DNA from: Sheuella sp.
GTDB lineage: Bacteria; Pseudomonadota; Gammaproteobacteria; Burkholderiales; Burkholderiaceae_B
Direction: 5' to 3'
Assembly (NCBI GenBank): GCA_030650995.1
Contig: JAUSCY010000086.1
Span: forward strand, 21,261-85,260
Length of the DNA stretch: 64,000 bases
Part shown: piece after piece, positions 30,874-39,219 of the stretch
Layout of the letters: every line of letters starts with the position of its first letter
How positions within the stretch are numbered: the first letter of the stretch is position 1
Program-made: the position numbers and the translations under genes
Notes under the pieces: model-generated
What the model was told of the DNA's origin: nothing
Database searches by the model: none
What the model saw: the letters and a program-made list of their open reading frames with translations, nothing else

Positions 30874-31650
30874 TTAATACGTTGCGCGCCCACCGGAAAT
30901 ATCAAACACGGCACCCGTTGAGAAGCTGCATTCATCCGAGGACAACCAGGCAACGAGATTAGCAATTTCAGTGACCTCACCAAAACGGTTCATCGGAATT
31001 TTTGAAAGCATGAAATCGATATGCTGCTGCGTCATTTGATCAAACATACCCGTCTTGACGGCTGCAGGCGTGATGCAGTTAACCTTGATTTCAGTCAGCG
31101 CTAATTCCTTGCCCAATGACTTTGTCAACCCGATCACAGCTGCTTTGGATGCGCTATAGGCTGAAGCGTTTGGATTGCCTTCTTTACCTGCAACAGATGC
31201 GATGTTGACGATTCGTCCATAACCTTTGCCACCACTGGCTAGTTTCATGACAGGTGCAATATTTTTACAAGTCAGAAACGTTCCGCGAACGTTGATATCA
31301 AACACCCGATTCCATTCTTCAACGGGATACTCAATCACAGTCGTATTGGGTCCTGTAATGCCCGCACTGTTTACGAGAATATCGATCTGGGGACTGAAGG
31401 ATAGTGTTGACTTGACGGCGGCAATCACTGACTGCTCGTCGGAGACGTCGACTTGAACGCCTTGCGCCTGCGCACCAAATTTATCCCGCACTGCAGCAAG
31501 CGCTTGCGCGTCACGATCCCAGATCGAAACTTTGGCACCACCCGCCAGCAAACGACGCGCACATGCCTCACCGATTCCGGCCGCACCACCCGTAATCACA
31601 GCGTGTTTACCTGAAAAATCATAAATTGCTGCTGCAGCCATCGTATTCAC
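30874..31650 (-). CDS. SDR oxidoreductase (3-oxoacyl reductase-like)
   Basis: Short-chain dehydrogenase of 258 residues. NAD(P) motif TGGAAGIGEACARRL is near residue 20, ILVNSAGITGPN follows, and the catalytic set lies in NIASVAGKEGNPNASAYSASKAAVIGLTKSLGKEL. It ends SFSTGAVFDISGGRATY, as in sugar and polyol dehydrogenases. A second ATG three codons in (31641) is also possible. It is the first gene of a minus-strand unit with the Ldh2-type gene and is divergent from the 2-hydroxyacid dehydrogenase operon across a 138-base region holding a perfect palindrome. Confidence 0.88.
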   Translation of the reverse strand: MNTMAAAAIYDFSGKHAVITGGAAGIGEACARRLLAGGAKVSIWDRDAQALAAVRDKFGAQAQGVQVDVSDEQSVIAAVKSTLSFSPQIDILVNSAGITGPNTTVIEYPVEEWNRVFDINVRGTFLTCKNIAPVMKLASGGKGYGRIVNIASVAGKEGNPNASAYSASKAAVIGLTKSLGKELALTEIKVNCITPAAVKTGMFDQMTQQHIDFMLSKIPMNRFGEVTEIANLVAWLSSDECSFSTGAVFDISGGRATY

Positions 31651-31688
31651 CTCAAAAAAATTAGGGGTTTTCCCGTTATTTTGCTAAA

Positions 31689-31705
31689 AATTGGTCAGAC
31701 CAATT
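31689..31705. promoter_or_regulatory. Perfect operator palindrome in the second divergent promoter
   Basis: AATTGGTC-A-GACCAATT is a 17-base perfect inverted repeat between the starts of the SDR (31650, minus) and the 2-hydroxyacid dehydrogenase (31789, plus). The core TGGT-N3-ACCA is a classic FadR-subfamily GntR site. The same ATTGG...CCAAT core occurs at the GntR gene's own promoter, 2.7 kb away. Confidence 0.8.
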
Positions 31706-31788
31706 GCTCTGATGACGCAACCATAATATCCTTCAGTCACCAAGTCAAACATTAAAGCCAAATCAAGTGGCTGGAGACACAGGCGTTC

Positions 31789-32742
31789 ATGAACGTTTTA
31801 ATTACGGACTTCGACTTTCCTAATGTCGATCTGGAACTCGATCTTTTTAAACAGGCCGGGTTGTCAGTGACTACTGCTCAATGCAAGACAGAAGACGAGT
31901 TGATTAAAGCAGGCAAAAATGCGGATGCCTTTTTGCTGCAATACGCCCCCGCGAATCGCAAAGTGTTTGAGGCGCTGCCACAACTGAAAATCGTCAGTCG
32001 TTATGGGGCAGGATTTGACACCATCAACACCGACGATGCCCAGGCCTGTGGCGTGTGGGTTGGTAACTCTCCCGACTACGGTGTCCACGAAGTTGCCAGT
32101 CACGCCTTTGCCATGGCCTTGAATCTGACACGTCACCTGTCTTTTTACGATCGGGACGTCCGGGCCGGTAAATGGCATTACCTCAGCCCCGGCGTACTGA
32201 AACGCCCGCTCAATATGACTGTCGGCGTGCTCGGTCTGGGGCGTATCGGCAAACGTTTCGCACACATTGCGCGTGAAACTTACGGCAAAGTGATTGCCTG
32301 CGATCCACACATCATGGCCTATGACTTCCCCCCTTATGTCGAACGTGTTGACATGGAAAAATTGTTTGCCACCGCAGACATTATTTCCGTGCATACGCCG
32401 CTTAACGATGAGACACGCAACATCATTAACCGGGACATGCTCAAACTGATGAAACCAGGCAGTTTTATTGTCAACACAGCCCGTGGCGGCCTTGTCAATG
32501 TGGACGATGCGCTCGCCGCGCTTGACGCGGGAATTCTTGGCGGCCTCGCGCTCGATGTTCTGCCTACAGAGCCGCCAGGCGATCATCCGCTGGTCCGCCA
32601 CCCACGCACCATCTTGACGCCTCACGCAGCTTTCTTCTCAAAGGAAGCTGAAATCGAGTTACGCAGTAAAGCAGCACAAAACATCATTACCTTTGCCAAG
32701 ACTGGCAAGCCAGATTACGTTGTTATTCAAGGATCTCGATAA
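31789..32742 (+). CDS. D-isomer-specific 2-hydroxyacid dehydrogenase
   Basis: NAD(P)-dependent dehydrogenase of 317 residues acting on a 2-hydroxy/2-keto acid. The Rossmann motif is VGVLGLGRIGKRFA, the catalytic arginine is in NTARGGLVN, the glutamate in LDVLPTEPPGD and the histidine in LTPHAAFFS. All are present, so it should be active. Glyoxylate/hydroxypyruvate or keto-gluconate reductase-like functions are common. First gene of a plus-strand operon: the ATP-binding gene starts inside its stop codon (TAATG). Confidence 0.92.
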   Translation: MNVLITDFDFPNVDLELDLFKQAGLSVTTAQCKTEDELIKAGKNADAFLLQYAPANRKVFEALPQLKIVSRYGAGFDTINTDDAQACGVWVGNSPDYGVHEVASHAFAMALNLTRHLSFYDRDVRAGKWHYLSPGVLKRPLNMTVGVLGLGRIGKRFAHIARETYGKVIACDPHIMAYDFPPYVERVDMEKLFATADIISVHTPLNDETRNIINRDMLKLMKPGSFIVNTARGGLVNVDDALAALDAGILGGLALDVLPTEPPGDHPLVRHPRTILTPHAAFFSKEAEIELRSKAAQNIITFAKTGKPDYVVIQGSR

Positions 32743-33809
32743 TGGCTAGTGTCACCCTACGCGGCGTCAAGAAATCGTTTCAAGACACCGAGATTCTCCA
32801 CGGTGTGGACATCACAATCCCCGAGGGTTCTTTCACGGTTCTAGTCGGGCCATCGGGCTGCGGCAAATCTACGCTGTTGCGTATGCTGGCCGGGCTCGAA
32901 GAAGTCTCAGGTGGTGAAATATTCATTGGCGACAAATGCGTCAACAATATGCAGCCTAAAGAGCGTGATATCGCGATGGTGTTCCAGAATTACGCGCTCT
33001 ACCCTCACATGTCCGTTCGCGACAACATGGCGTTCTCGCTCATGCTGGCCAAAGCGGACAAAAAAGATAGGGAAGCCCGGGTACAACGCGCGGCAGAAAT
33101 TCTGGGACTGACAGAGTTGCTCGAGCGCTTTCCTCGTCAGCTCTCTGGCGGACAACGCCAGCGCGTCGCAATGGGACGCGCAATTGTGCGCGATCCACAG
33201 GTATTCCTGTTTGACGAACCACTCTCGAATCTTGATGCAAAACTGCGCGTCCAGATGCGTACAGAGATCAAAGCACTCCATCAACGTCTAAAAACAACTT
33301 CCGTCTATGTCACACACGATCAGATCGAAGCCATGACGATGGGTGACCAGATTGTCGTGATGCGCGATGGCATCGTAGAGCAGGTTGGCGGGCCGCTAGA
33401 GCTATACGAGAACCCCACGAATACTTTTGTAGCTGGATTTATTGGTTCACCAGCGATGAATATGCTGCCTGGAAAACTACGGCATCTCAACGGTTCGACT
33501 GCGATCGAACTGCGTGATGGCATCGTGATTACCGTAAAAAATTACCTCGTCGGCAATGAAGGGCAGGACGCCTTGTTTGGCACGCGTCCGGAGCACTTGA
33601 TCATTGACCCAGCAGGTCAGATCACAGTCATCGCCAATGTGATCGAGCCTACAGGTGCTGATACCTTTGTCAGCTGCGAGCTCGCCTCAACGCCCATGAC
33701 GATCGTCTTTCATGAGCGCATGGATATTGTTCCCGGTCAGACCCTGAAACTCAGGCCTGACGTATCAAAATGCCACTTATTTGATTCTGCAAGTGGTGTC
33801 GTACTTTAG
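32742..33809 (+). CDS. Sugar ABC transporter ATP-binding protein (MalK/UgpC family)
   Basis: Cytoplasmic ATPase of a CUT1-type importer, 355 residues. Walker A GPSGCGKST, Q-loop VFQNYALYPHMSV, signature LSGGQRQR, Walker B VFLFDEPLSNLDAKL and the switch histidine in VTHDQIEAMT are all intact. The C-terminal ~120 residues form the OB-like TOBE regulatory domain (LFGTRPEHL). The start codon overlaps the previous stop by one base, indicating coupling. Serves the permeases encoded downstream. Confidence 0.94.
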   Translation: MASVTLRGVKKSFQDTEILHGVDITIPEGSFTVLVGPSGCGKSTLLRMLAGLEEVSGGEIFIGDKCVNNMQPKERDIAMVFQNYALYPHMSVRDNMAFSLMLAKADKKDREARVQRAAEILGLTELLERFPRQLSGGQRQRVAMGRAIVRDPQVFLFDEPLSNLDAKLRVQMRTEIKALHQRLKTTSVYVTHDQIEAMTMGDQIVVMRDGIVEQVGGPLELYENPTNTFVAGFIGSPAMNMLPGKLRHLNGSTAIELRDGIVITVKNYLVGNEGQDALFGTRPEHLIIDPAGQITVIANVIEPTGADTFVSCELASTPMTIVFHERMDIVPGQTLKLRPDVSKCHLFDSASGVVL

Positions 33810-33878
33810 TTCCTCAATGATTCGATTGCAGTCTTTTTAAAACAAAGCAGTCCACTGCTGTACCCAAGGAGATCAAGC

Positions 33879-35201
33879 ATGAAAAACGTATCACGTCGTG
33901 AATTTATCGGAACCGGTGCCGCTGTTGCAGGAGCCTCAGCCATTGGCAGTTACAGCCCCCTCACCATGGCTCAGACCCCGACCCTGTCATACAAGCCCGA
34001 ACCCGGCGCAAAACTCCGTGTCCTGCGCTGGAAGCGCTTTGTTCAAGGCGACGAGGACCAGTTCATGGCTAACGTTGCTGCATTTAGCAAAGCCACGGGT
34101 GTTGAGGTACGTGTCGATAACGAAGGCTGGGAGGACGTGCGCCCCAAAGCCGCTGTAACCGCTAACGTAGGAAGTGGCCCTGACATGATTATGGGCTGGT
34201 TCGATGATCCGTTCCAGTACCCAACCAAGTTACTCGATGTCACCGAGCTTTGCACCTATCTGGGCAATAAATACGGCGGCTGGTATGACGTATCCAAACA
34301 ATACGGCACCCTGAACAACAAGTGGATTTCTGTTCCGTGGGCAATCATCGCGAACGCCATGGTTTATCGCGAAAGCCACATGAAAGCGGCAGGCTTTGAC
34401 GCGATGCCTAAAGATACTGCAGGCTTTCTGAAGCTTTGCCAGGCAATGAAAGCCAAGGGCACGCCTGCTGGCTTCGCACTGGGCAAAGCCGTCGGTGATG
34501 GAAACAACTGGGTGCATTGGCTACTCTGGTCACACGGTGGAAGACTGGTGGATGAGAAAGGTAATGTAGTTGTGAATTCGCCAGAGACAATCGCCGCACT
34601 CGAATACGCTGCCCAGCTCTACAAGACCTTTGTTCCTGGAACGCTTTCCTGGCAAGATCCGAACAATAACAAGGCATTTCTGGATGGTCAGATCAGTCTA
34701 ACGGCCAACGGTATTTCTGTTTACTACGCGGCAAAGACCTCGCAAGATCCGAAAATGCTGGAAATGGCCAAAGACATCCAGCATGCACACTTCCCTATTG
34801 GCCCGGTTGGTAAACCTATGGAACTGATGCAGATCACGCAGATGATGCTGTTCTCGCATACCAAGTTCCCGAACGCTACCAAAGAACTCGCCCGCTGGCT
34901 GATGGAAGCAGAGCAATACAACCCATGGCTGGAAAAATCGATTGGTTACGGTGCTCAAACGCTCAAAGCCTACGACAAAAATCCAGTCTGGACTACAGAT
35001 CCTAAAGCTAAAGTCTACGGCGAAGGCCCTGCAATGATGACCTATCATGGCTACTCAGGTCCTCTGGGCTCGGCCTCTGCTGCGTGCCTGGCAGATTACA
35101 TTGTGCTGGACATGGTGGCTGAAGCCTCTAGCGGCAACAAGACACCAAAAGAAGCCGCAGCACGAGCGGCAGATCGTGCCAAGCGTTATTACAAGAGCTG
35201 A
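33879..35201 (+). CDS. Sugar ABC transporter substrate-binding protein, Tat-exported
   Basis: Periplasmic binding protein of 440 residues, extracellular solute-binding family 1. The N-terminus MKNVSRREFIGTGAAVAGASAIG is a twin-arginine signal peptide (SRREFIG), so it is exported folded, which is unusual for this class. The mature part starts near AQTPTLSYKPEPG. The body shows the family pattern, e.g. NVGSGPDMIMGWFDDPFQYP. A hairpin follows the stop. Ligand is unknown: a sugar, uronate or aldonate fits the neighbouring enzymes. Confidence 0.9.
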   Translation: MKNVSRREFIGTGAAVAGASAIGSYSPLTMAQTPTLSYKPEPGAKLRVLRWKRFVQGDEDQFMANVAAFSKATGVEVRVDNEGWEDVRPKAAVTANVGSGPDMIMGWFDDPFQYPTKLLDVTELCTYLGNKYGGWYDVSKQYGTLNNKWISVPWAIIANAMVYRESHMKAAGFDAMPKDTAGFLKLCQAMKAKGTPAGFALGKAVGDGNNWVHWLLWSHGGRLVDEKGNVVVNSPETIAALEYAAQLYKTFVPGTLSWQDPNNNKAFLDGQISLTANGISVYYAAKTSQDPKMLEMAKDIQHAHFPIGPVGKPMELMQITQMMLFSHTKFPNATKELARWLMEAEQYNPWLEKSIGYGAQTLKAYDKNPVWTTDPKAKVYGEGPAMMTYHGYSGPLGSASAACLADYIVLDMVAEASSGNKTPKEAAARAADRAKRYYKS

Positions 35202-35216
35202 TCAAGGCTTGAAAAT

Positions 35217-35260
35217 CGTTCGCGTGCCCGCGTATCAGCGTCAAACACGCGAACGTTTTT
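35217..35260 (+). terminator. Hairpin with T-run between the binding-protein and permease genes
   Basis: Perfect 10-base stem CGTTCGCGTG / CACGCGAACG with a 19-base loop, followed by TTTTT at 35256-35260. It lies 16 bases after the binding-protein stop and 89 bases before the permease start. Partial termination or 3'-end protection would give more binding protein than membrane protein, as is usual for such operons. The 19-base loop makes it a weaker terminator. Confidence 0.65.
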
Positions 35261-35348
35261 CTGCAGCTTTCTACCTTATTAACGTCACGCTCAAGTTTTT
35301 AGTATCCGTATCGTTTGCCGAACCACTACATAAAAAAAGCTTACACAC

Positions 35349-36263
35349 ATGAGAAACCTCTCTCTGCTGGAAAGATTTCAGTCCAACCGCCATGCGCTAG
35401 GTTATGCCTTCATGGTGCCAGCCGCACTGTTGCTCATCGGATTGCTCGCTTATCCACTCGGCTTAGGGACTTGGCTAGGTTTTACCGATGCGAAAATCGG
35501 ACGTGCTGGCGAATGGATCGGACTTGAAAATTTTTCTTATTTACTGACCGACAGTGTGTTTCTGCTCTCTGTATTCAACACGCTGTTTTATACGATTGTC
35601 GCCAGTATTTTCAAATTCCTGCTGGGATTATGGCTGGCACTATTACTCAATAAAAACTTACCTTTCCAGTCGTTTTTCAGAGCTGTTGTATTACTTCCCT
35701 GGATTGTGCCGACTGCATTATCAGCAATCGCCTTCTGGTGGCTCTACGACTCACAGTTTTCCGTCATCAGCTGGACGTTAGTGAAATTCGGCTTGATCGA
35801 TACCTATATTGATTTTCTTGGCGAACCATGGCTCGCGCGCATGTCAGTGATCATTGCAAACGTATGGCGCGGCATCCCGTTTGTAGCGATTTCGCTGTTG
35901 GCGGGTCTGCAGACTATTTCGCCCTCCTATTACGAGGCGGCGTCCATTGATGGTGCGACACCGTGGCAACAATTCCGCTATATCACCATGCCGTTACTGA
36001 CTCCAATCATTGCGGTCGTGATGACATTCTCTGTGCTGTTTACCTTTACAGACTTCCAGTTGATCTATGTGCTGACACGCGGGGGTCCGCTCAACGCCAC
36101 ACACTTGATGGCCACACTCGCCTTTCAGCGTGCGATCCCAGGTGGCTCGATGGGTGAAGGCGCAGCAATCGCGACCATGATGGTGCCGTTGTTACTAGCG
36201 GCAATCATGTTTAGTTACTTTGGCTTGCAACGTCGTGCGTGGCAGCAAGGCGCCGACAAATAA
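35349..36263 (+). CDS. Sugar ABC transporter permease (MalF type)
   Basis: Inner-membrane permease of 304 residues with six hydrophobic segments. The ATPase-coupling EAA motif is visible as YYEAASIDGATPWQQFRYITMPLLTPII, typical of CUT1 permeases. It pairs with the following permease, 18 bases downstream. The 147-base gap before it contains the hairpin described above; no separate promoter is obvious. Confidence 0.93.
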   Translation: MRNLSLLERFQSNRHALGYAFMVPAALLLIGLLAYPLGLGTWLGFTDAKIGRAGEWIGLENFSYLLTDSVFLLSVFNTLFYTIVASIFKFLLGLWLALLLNKNLPFQSFFRAVVLLPWIVPTALSAIAFWWLYDSQFSVISWTLVKFGLIDTYIDFLGEPWLARMSVIIANVWRGIPFVAISLLAGLQTISPSYYEAASIDGATPWQQFRYITMPLLTPIIAVVMTFSVLFTFTDFQLIYVLTRGGPLNATHLMATLAFQRAIPGGSMGEGAAIATMMVPLLLAAIMFSYFGLQRRAWQQGADK

Positions 36264-36281
36264 TTTCAGGAACATAACGCA

Positions 36282-37148
36282 ATGTCCAAACAAAACAATA
36301 ATGGCATGGAATTTTTAACATCATTGCCACGTCGCTGGGTGACGATTTATATCCCATTGATACTGATGCTGGTCATTTTGCTCTTCCCTTTCTACTGGAT
36401 GGGGATGACAGCATTCAAGCCAAACGAAGAACTGCTGTCCAAAGCTGGCAATCCTTTCTGGCTCATCAATCCGACACTGGCTCACTTTAAAAAACTACTG
36501 TTCAACACCTCTTATCCTGCCTGGCTGCTCAACACGGTCATCGTATCGGTATGCTCTACTTTCATTTCGCTTTTCACTTCAGTACTCGCTGCCTATGCGA
36601 TTGAAAGATTAAGATTTAAAGGTGCAAAAGTTGCCGGCATGGTGATTTTCTTTGCGTACCTGGTTCCACCATCCATCATCTTTATCCCGCTTGCCAGTAT
36701 CGTGTATCAGTATGGTTTGTTTGATACGCGGATGGCATTAATCCTGACCTACCCAACCTTTCTTGTTCCTTTTTGCACCTGGTTATTGATGGGGTATTTC
36801 AGAACGATTCCTTTCGAGCTCGAAGAGTGCGCGATGATCGACGGCGCCAGCCGCTGGCAAATACTGACCCGCATTATTTTGCCTCTCGCAGTCCCTGGCC
36901 TCATCTCGGCAGGCATATTTGCCTTCACACTGTCCTGGAATGAATTCATCTACGCACTGACTTTTGTCTCGTCCTCCGAGATCAAAACAGTGCCCGTAGG
37001 CGTCATTACCGAACTGGTCGAAGGTGATGTCTATCACTGGGGTGCCCTGATGGCCGGAGCATTGCTAGGCTCCTTGCCAGTGGCATTTGTATACTCATTT
37101 TTCGTTGAATACTATGTATCTGGCATGACCGGATCCGTTAAAGAATAA
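36282..37148 (+). CDS. Sugar ABC transporter permease (MalG type)
   Basis: Second CUT1 permease, 288 residues and six hydrophobic segments. The EAA motif appears as ELEECAMIDGASRWQILTRIILPLAVPGLI. Together with the ATPase, binding protein and MalF-type permease it makes a complete importer. It ends 14 bases before the UxaA-family gene, so transport and catabolism are in one transcript. Confidence 0.93.
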   Translation: MSKQNNNGMEFLTSLPRRWVTIYIPLILMLVILLFPFYWMGMTAFKPNEELLSKAGNPFWLINPTLAHFKKLLFNTSYPAWLLNTVIVSVCSTFISLFTSVLAAYAIERLRFKGAKVAGMVIFFAYLVPPSIIFIPLASIVYQYGLFDTRMALILTYPTFLVPFCTWLLMGYFRTIPFELEECAMIDGASRWQILTRIILPLAVPGLISAGIFAFTLSWNEFIYALTFVSSSEIKTVPVGVITELVEGDVYHWGALMAGALLGSLPVAFVYSFFVEYYVSGMTGSVKE

Positions 37149-37162
37149 ACACAGGAATCACC

Positions 37163-38698
37163 ATGGAACCGATTATTCGCCTGCATCCCCAGGATGATGT
37201 GGTCATTGCGCGTCAACAACTCATCTCAGGTACGACCGTCGCCTCAGAGAATCTGACGATCCGCGGTCTGATCCCTCCCGGACACAAAGTCGCTACAAAG
37301 AAAATTGCTAAAGGTGCGCCTGTTCGTCGCTATAACCAGATCATCGGATTTGCGACTGCGGACATTGAGCAAGGCTCTCACGTGCACGTCCACAACCTGG
37401 GGATGGGTTCAGAGGCTGGTGCGTTTGCACGTGACTACGCAATCGGCGTTGATGCCAAACCAACCGAATACGCGAAATCACCGCGCACGTTCAAAGGTAT
37501 CGTGCGCGCAGATGGTCGCGTGGCCACACGTAACTATCTTGGTATTCTGACTAGCGTGAACTGCTCTGCTACGGCTGCACGTGCGATCGCGGGCCACTTC
37601 GATCGTGATACGCATCCAGAAGCCCTGGCTGCTTTCCCAAATGTCGATGGAGTCATTGCTCTGACCATGGGCAGTGGCTGTGGCATGGGCTCAACCGGTG
37701 AAGGCATGGATGTATTGCGCCGCACACTTTCAGGCTATACGCGGCATGTAAATTTCTGTGGCGTACTGATGGTGGGCCTCGGTTGCGAAACCAACCAGAT
37801 CGCTGATTTGCTTACCGCAGAAAAGCTTTCTGAAAACCCCTTGTTTCAGACCTTCAATATCCAGGATACTGGTGGCACAAAAAAAACCGTTCAAAAAGGC
37901 ATCGCCTTGATTCAGGCCATGCTGCCTCACGCGAATCAGGTTATACGTACCGATGTGCCAGTCAGTCATCTGACGCTCGGACTGCAATGCGGTGGTTCAG
38001 ATGGCTACTCTGGCATTTCCGCAAATCCTGCTCTTGGCGTTGCGGTCGACATGCTGGTGCAGAATGGTGGCACAGCTATCCTGTCAGAAACACCAGAAAT
38101 CTATGGTGCTGAGCATTTATTGACCCGTCGGGCGGCCAGCGCTGCCGTGGCTGAAAAACTCATCAAGCGTATTCACTGGTGGGAAGACTACTGCGCGCGC
38201 AATCAGGGCGAGATGAATAACAACCCCTCGGCTGGTAACAAGGCTGGCGGCTTGACCACCATCCTGGAGAAATCTCTTGGTGCAGTTGCCAAGGGCGGCA
38301 CCATGCGTCTGGAAGCCGTCTACGAGTACTCGGAACCTGTGGCCGCAAAAGGTTTTGTTTACATGGACACGCCTGGCTACGATCCGGTTTCAGCAACCGG
38401 TCAGGTGGCAGGAGGTGCCAATCTGATTTGTTTTACAACCGGTCGCGGATCGGCCTATGGCTGTGCACCCTCACCCTCGATCAAACTCTCAACGAATAAC
38501 GCGTTATGGCAGCGTCAGAGCGAAGACATCGACATCAACTGCGGCGAGATCGTCGACGATGGCATGTCGATTCAGGAAAAAGGCGCACAGATATTTGAAC
38601 TCATCATCAAAGTCGCCTCCGGCGAGCGCACAAAGAGCGAGGTTCATGGCTATGGACAGAACGAATTTGTGCCCTGGCAGATTGGCGCAGTCATGTAA
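37163..38698 (+). CDS. UxaA-family altronate/galactarate-type dehydratase
   Basis: Single-chain sugar-acid dehydratase of 511 residues. The N-terminal SAF domain (to ~95) is recognised from IPPGHKVATKKIAKGAPVRRYNQIIGFATADIEQGSHVHVHNL. The catalytic part starts FKGIVRADGRVATRNYLGILTSVNCSA and includes cysteines that may hold the iron-dependent centre (GSGCGMGS, GLGCETNQI, LGLQCGGSDGYSGISANP). Altronate, galactarate and sulfolactate enzymes share this fold, so the substrate is open. Last gene of the importer operon. The 3' end overlaps the convergent membrane-protein gene by 8 bases. Confidence 0.9.
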   Translation: MEPIIRLHPQDDVVIARQQLISGTTVASENLTIRGLIPPGHKVATKKIAKGAPVRRYNQIIGFATADIEQGSHVHVHNLGMGSEAGAFARDYAIGVDAKPTEYAKSPRTFKGIVRADGRVATRNYLGILTSVNCSATAARAIAGHFDRDTHPEALAAFPNVDGVIALTMGSGCGMGSTGEGMDVLRRTLSGYTRHVNFCGVLMVGLGCETNQIADLLTAEKLSENPLFQTFNIQDTGGTKKTVQKGIALIQAMLPHANQVIRTDVPVSHLTLGLQCGGSDGYSGISANPALGVAVDMLVQNGGTAILSETPEIYGAEHLLTRRAASAAVAEKLIKRIHWWEDYCARNQGEMNNNPSAGNKAGGLTTILEKSLGAVAKGGTMRLEAVYEYSEPVAAKGFVYMDTPGYDPVSATGQVAGGANLICFTTGRGSAYGCAPSPSIKLSTNNALWQRQSEDIDINCGEIVDDGMSIQEKGAQIFELIIKVASGERTKSEVHGYGQNEFVPWQIGAVM

Positions 38699-39161
38699 CT
38701 AAAAATCGCCCGCTCACTCCGATCACCATGACAAACAGTCCAAGGATCAAGTTAATTCCAACCAGCATACGAAGTTTTGCCATGGCAGCACCACCCGCAG
38801 GCCACTGCTTGGCCGCCACAGCGGCCTTGAGTGCCTTGAATGGCACGGCATAAATCACACCGAAAATAATCGTCATCACGACGGCAATCAAAAACATCAG
38901 ATGCACATGCCAGCCTGCTTTGGCAAAACTGCCGTGGATATGGATCAGCCATAGACCGGACACAAAAAGCAGCACGATCGAGATCTTGACCCAGATAAAG
39001 AAACGGGTAAAGACGCCTGCTAACAGCAGTAGGCGCTCGGGAGGCTGCAAAACGGTTGCTGCAGTCGGGCGCAAAGCCATATGGGCGAAAAACATCCCGC
39101 CAATCCAGACCATCACCCCAAAAATATGCAGGGAATAAAGCGTTGCCATTAGCATAATCAT
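38691..39161 (-). CDS. CopD-like four-helix membrane protein
   Basis: Inner-membrane protein of about 156 residues with four hydrophobic segments. It begins MATLYSLHIFGVMVWIGGMFFAHMALRP, a His-containing first helix with the VWIGGMFF motif of the CopD-like superfamily that also includes HemJ. ATG 39155 or the inner ATG at 39149 are alternative starts. Function may be heme- or copper-related, but nothing nearby decides it. It overlaps the end of the UxaA gene by 8 bases and is divergent from the TPR gene. Confidence 0.8.
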   Translation of the reverse strand: MIMLMATLYSLHIFGVMVWIGGMFFAHMALRPTAATVLQPPERLLLLAGVFTRFFIWVKISIVLLFVSGLWLIHIHGSFAKAGWHVHLMFLIAVVMTIIFGVIYAVPFKALKAAVAAKQWPAGGAAMAKLRMLVGINLILGLFVMVIGVSGRFLVT

Positions 39162-39219
39162 CTCTTTGATTGAGTCATCCGTGCGTGCAAGAGTACCATC
39201 GCACGCTAGAATTCACCCT

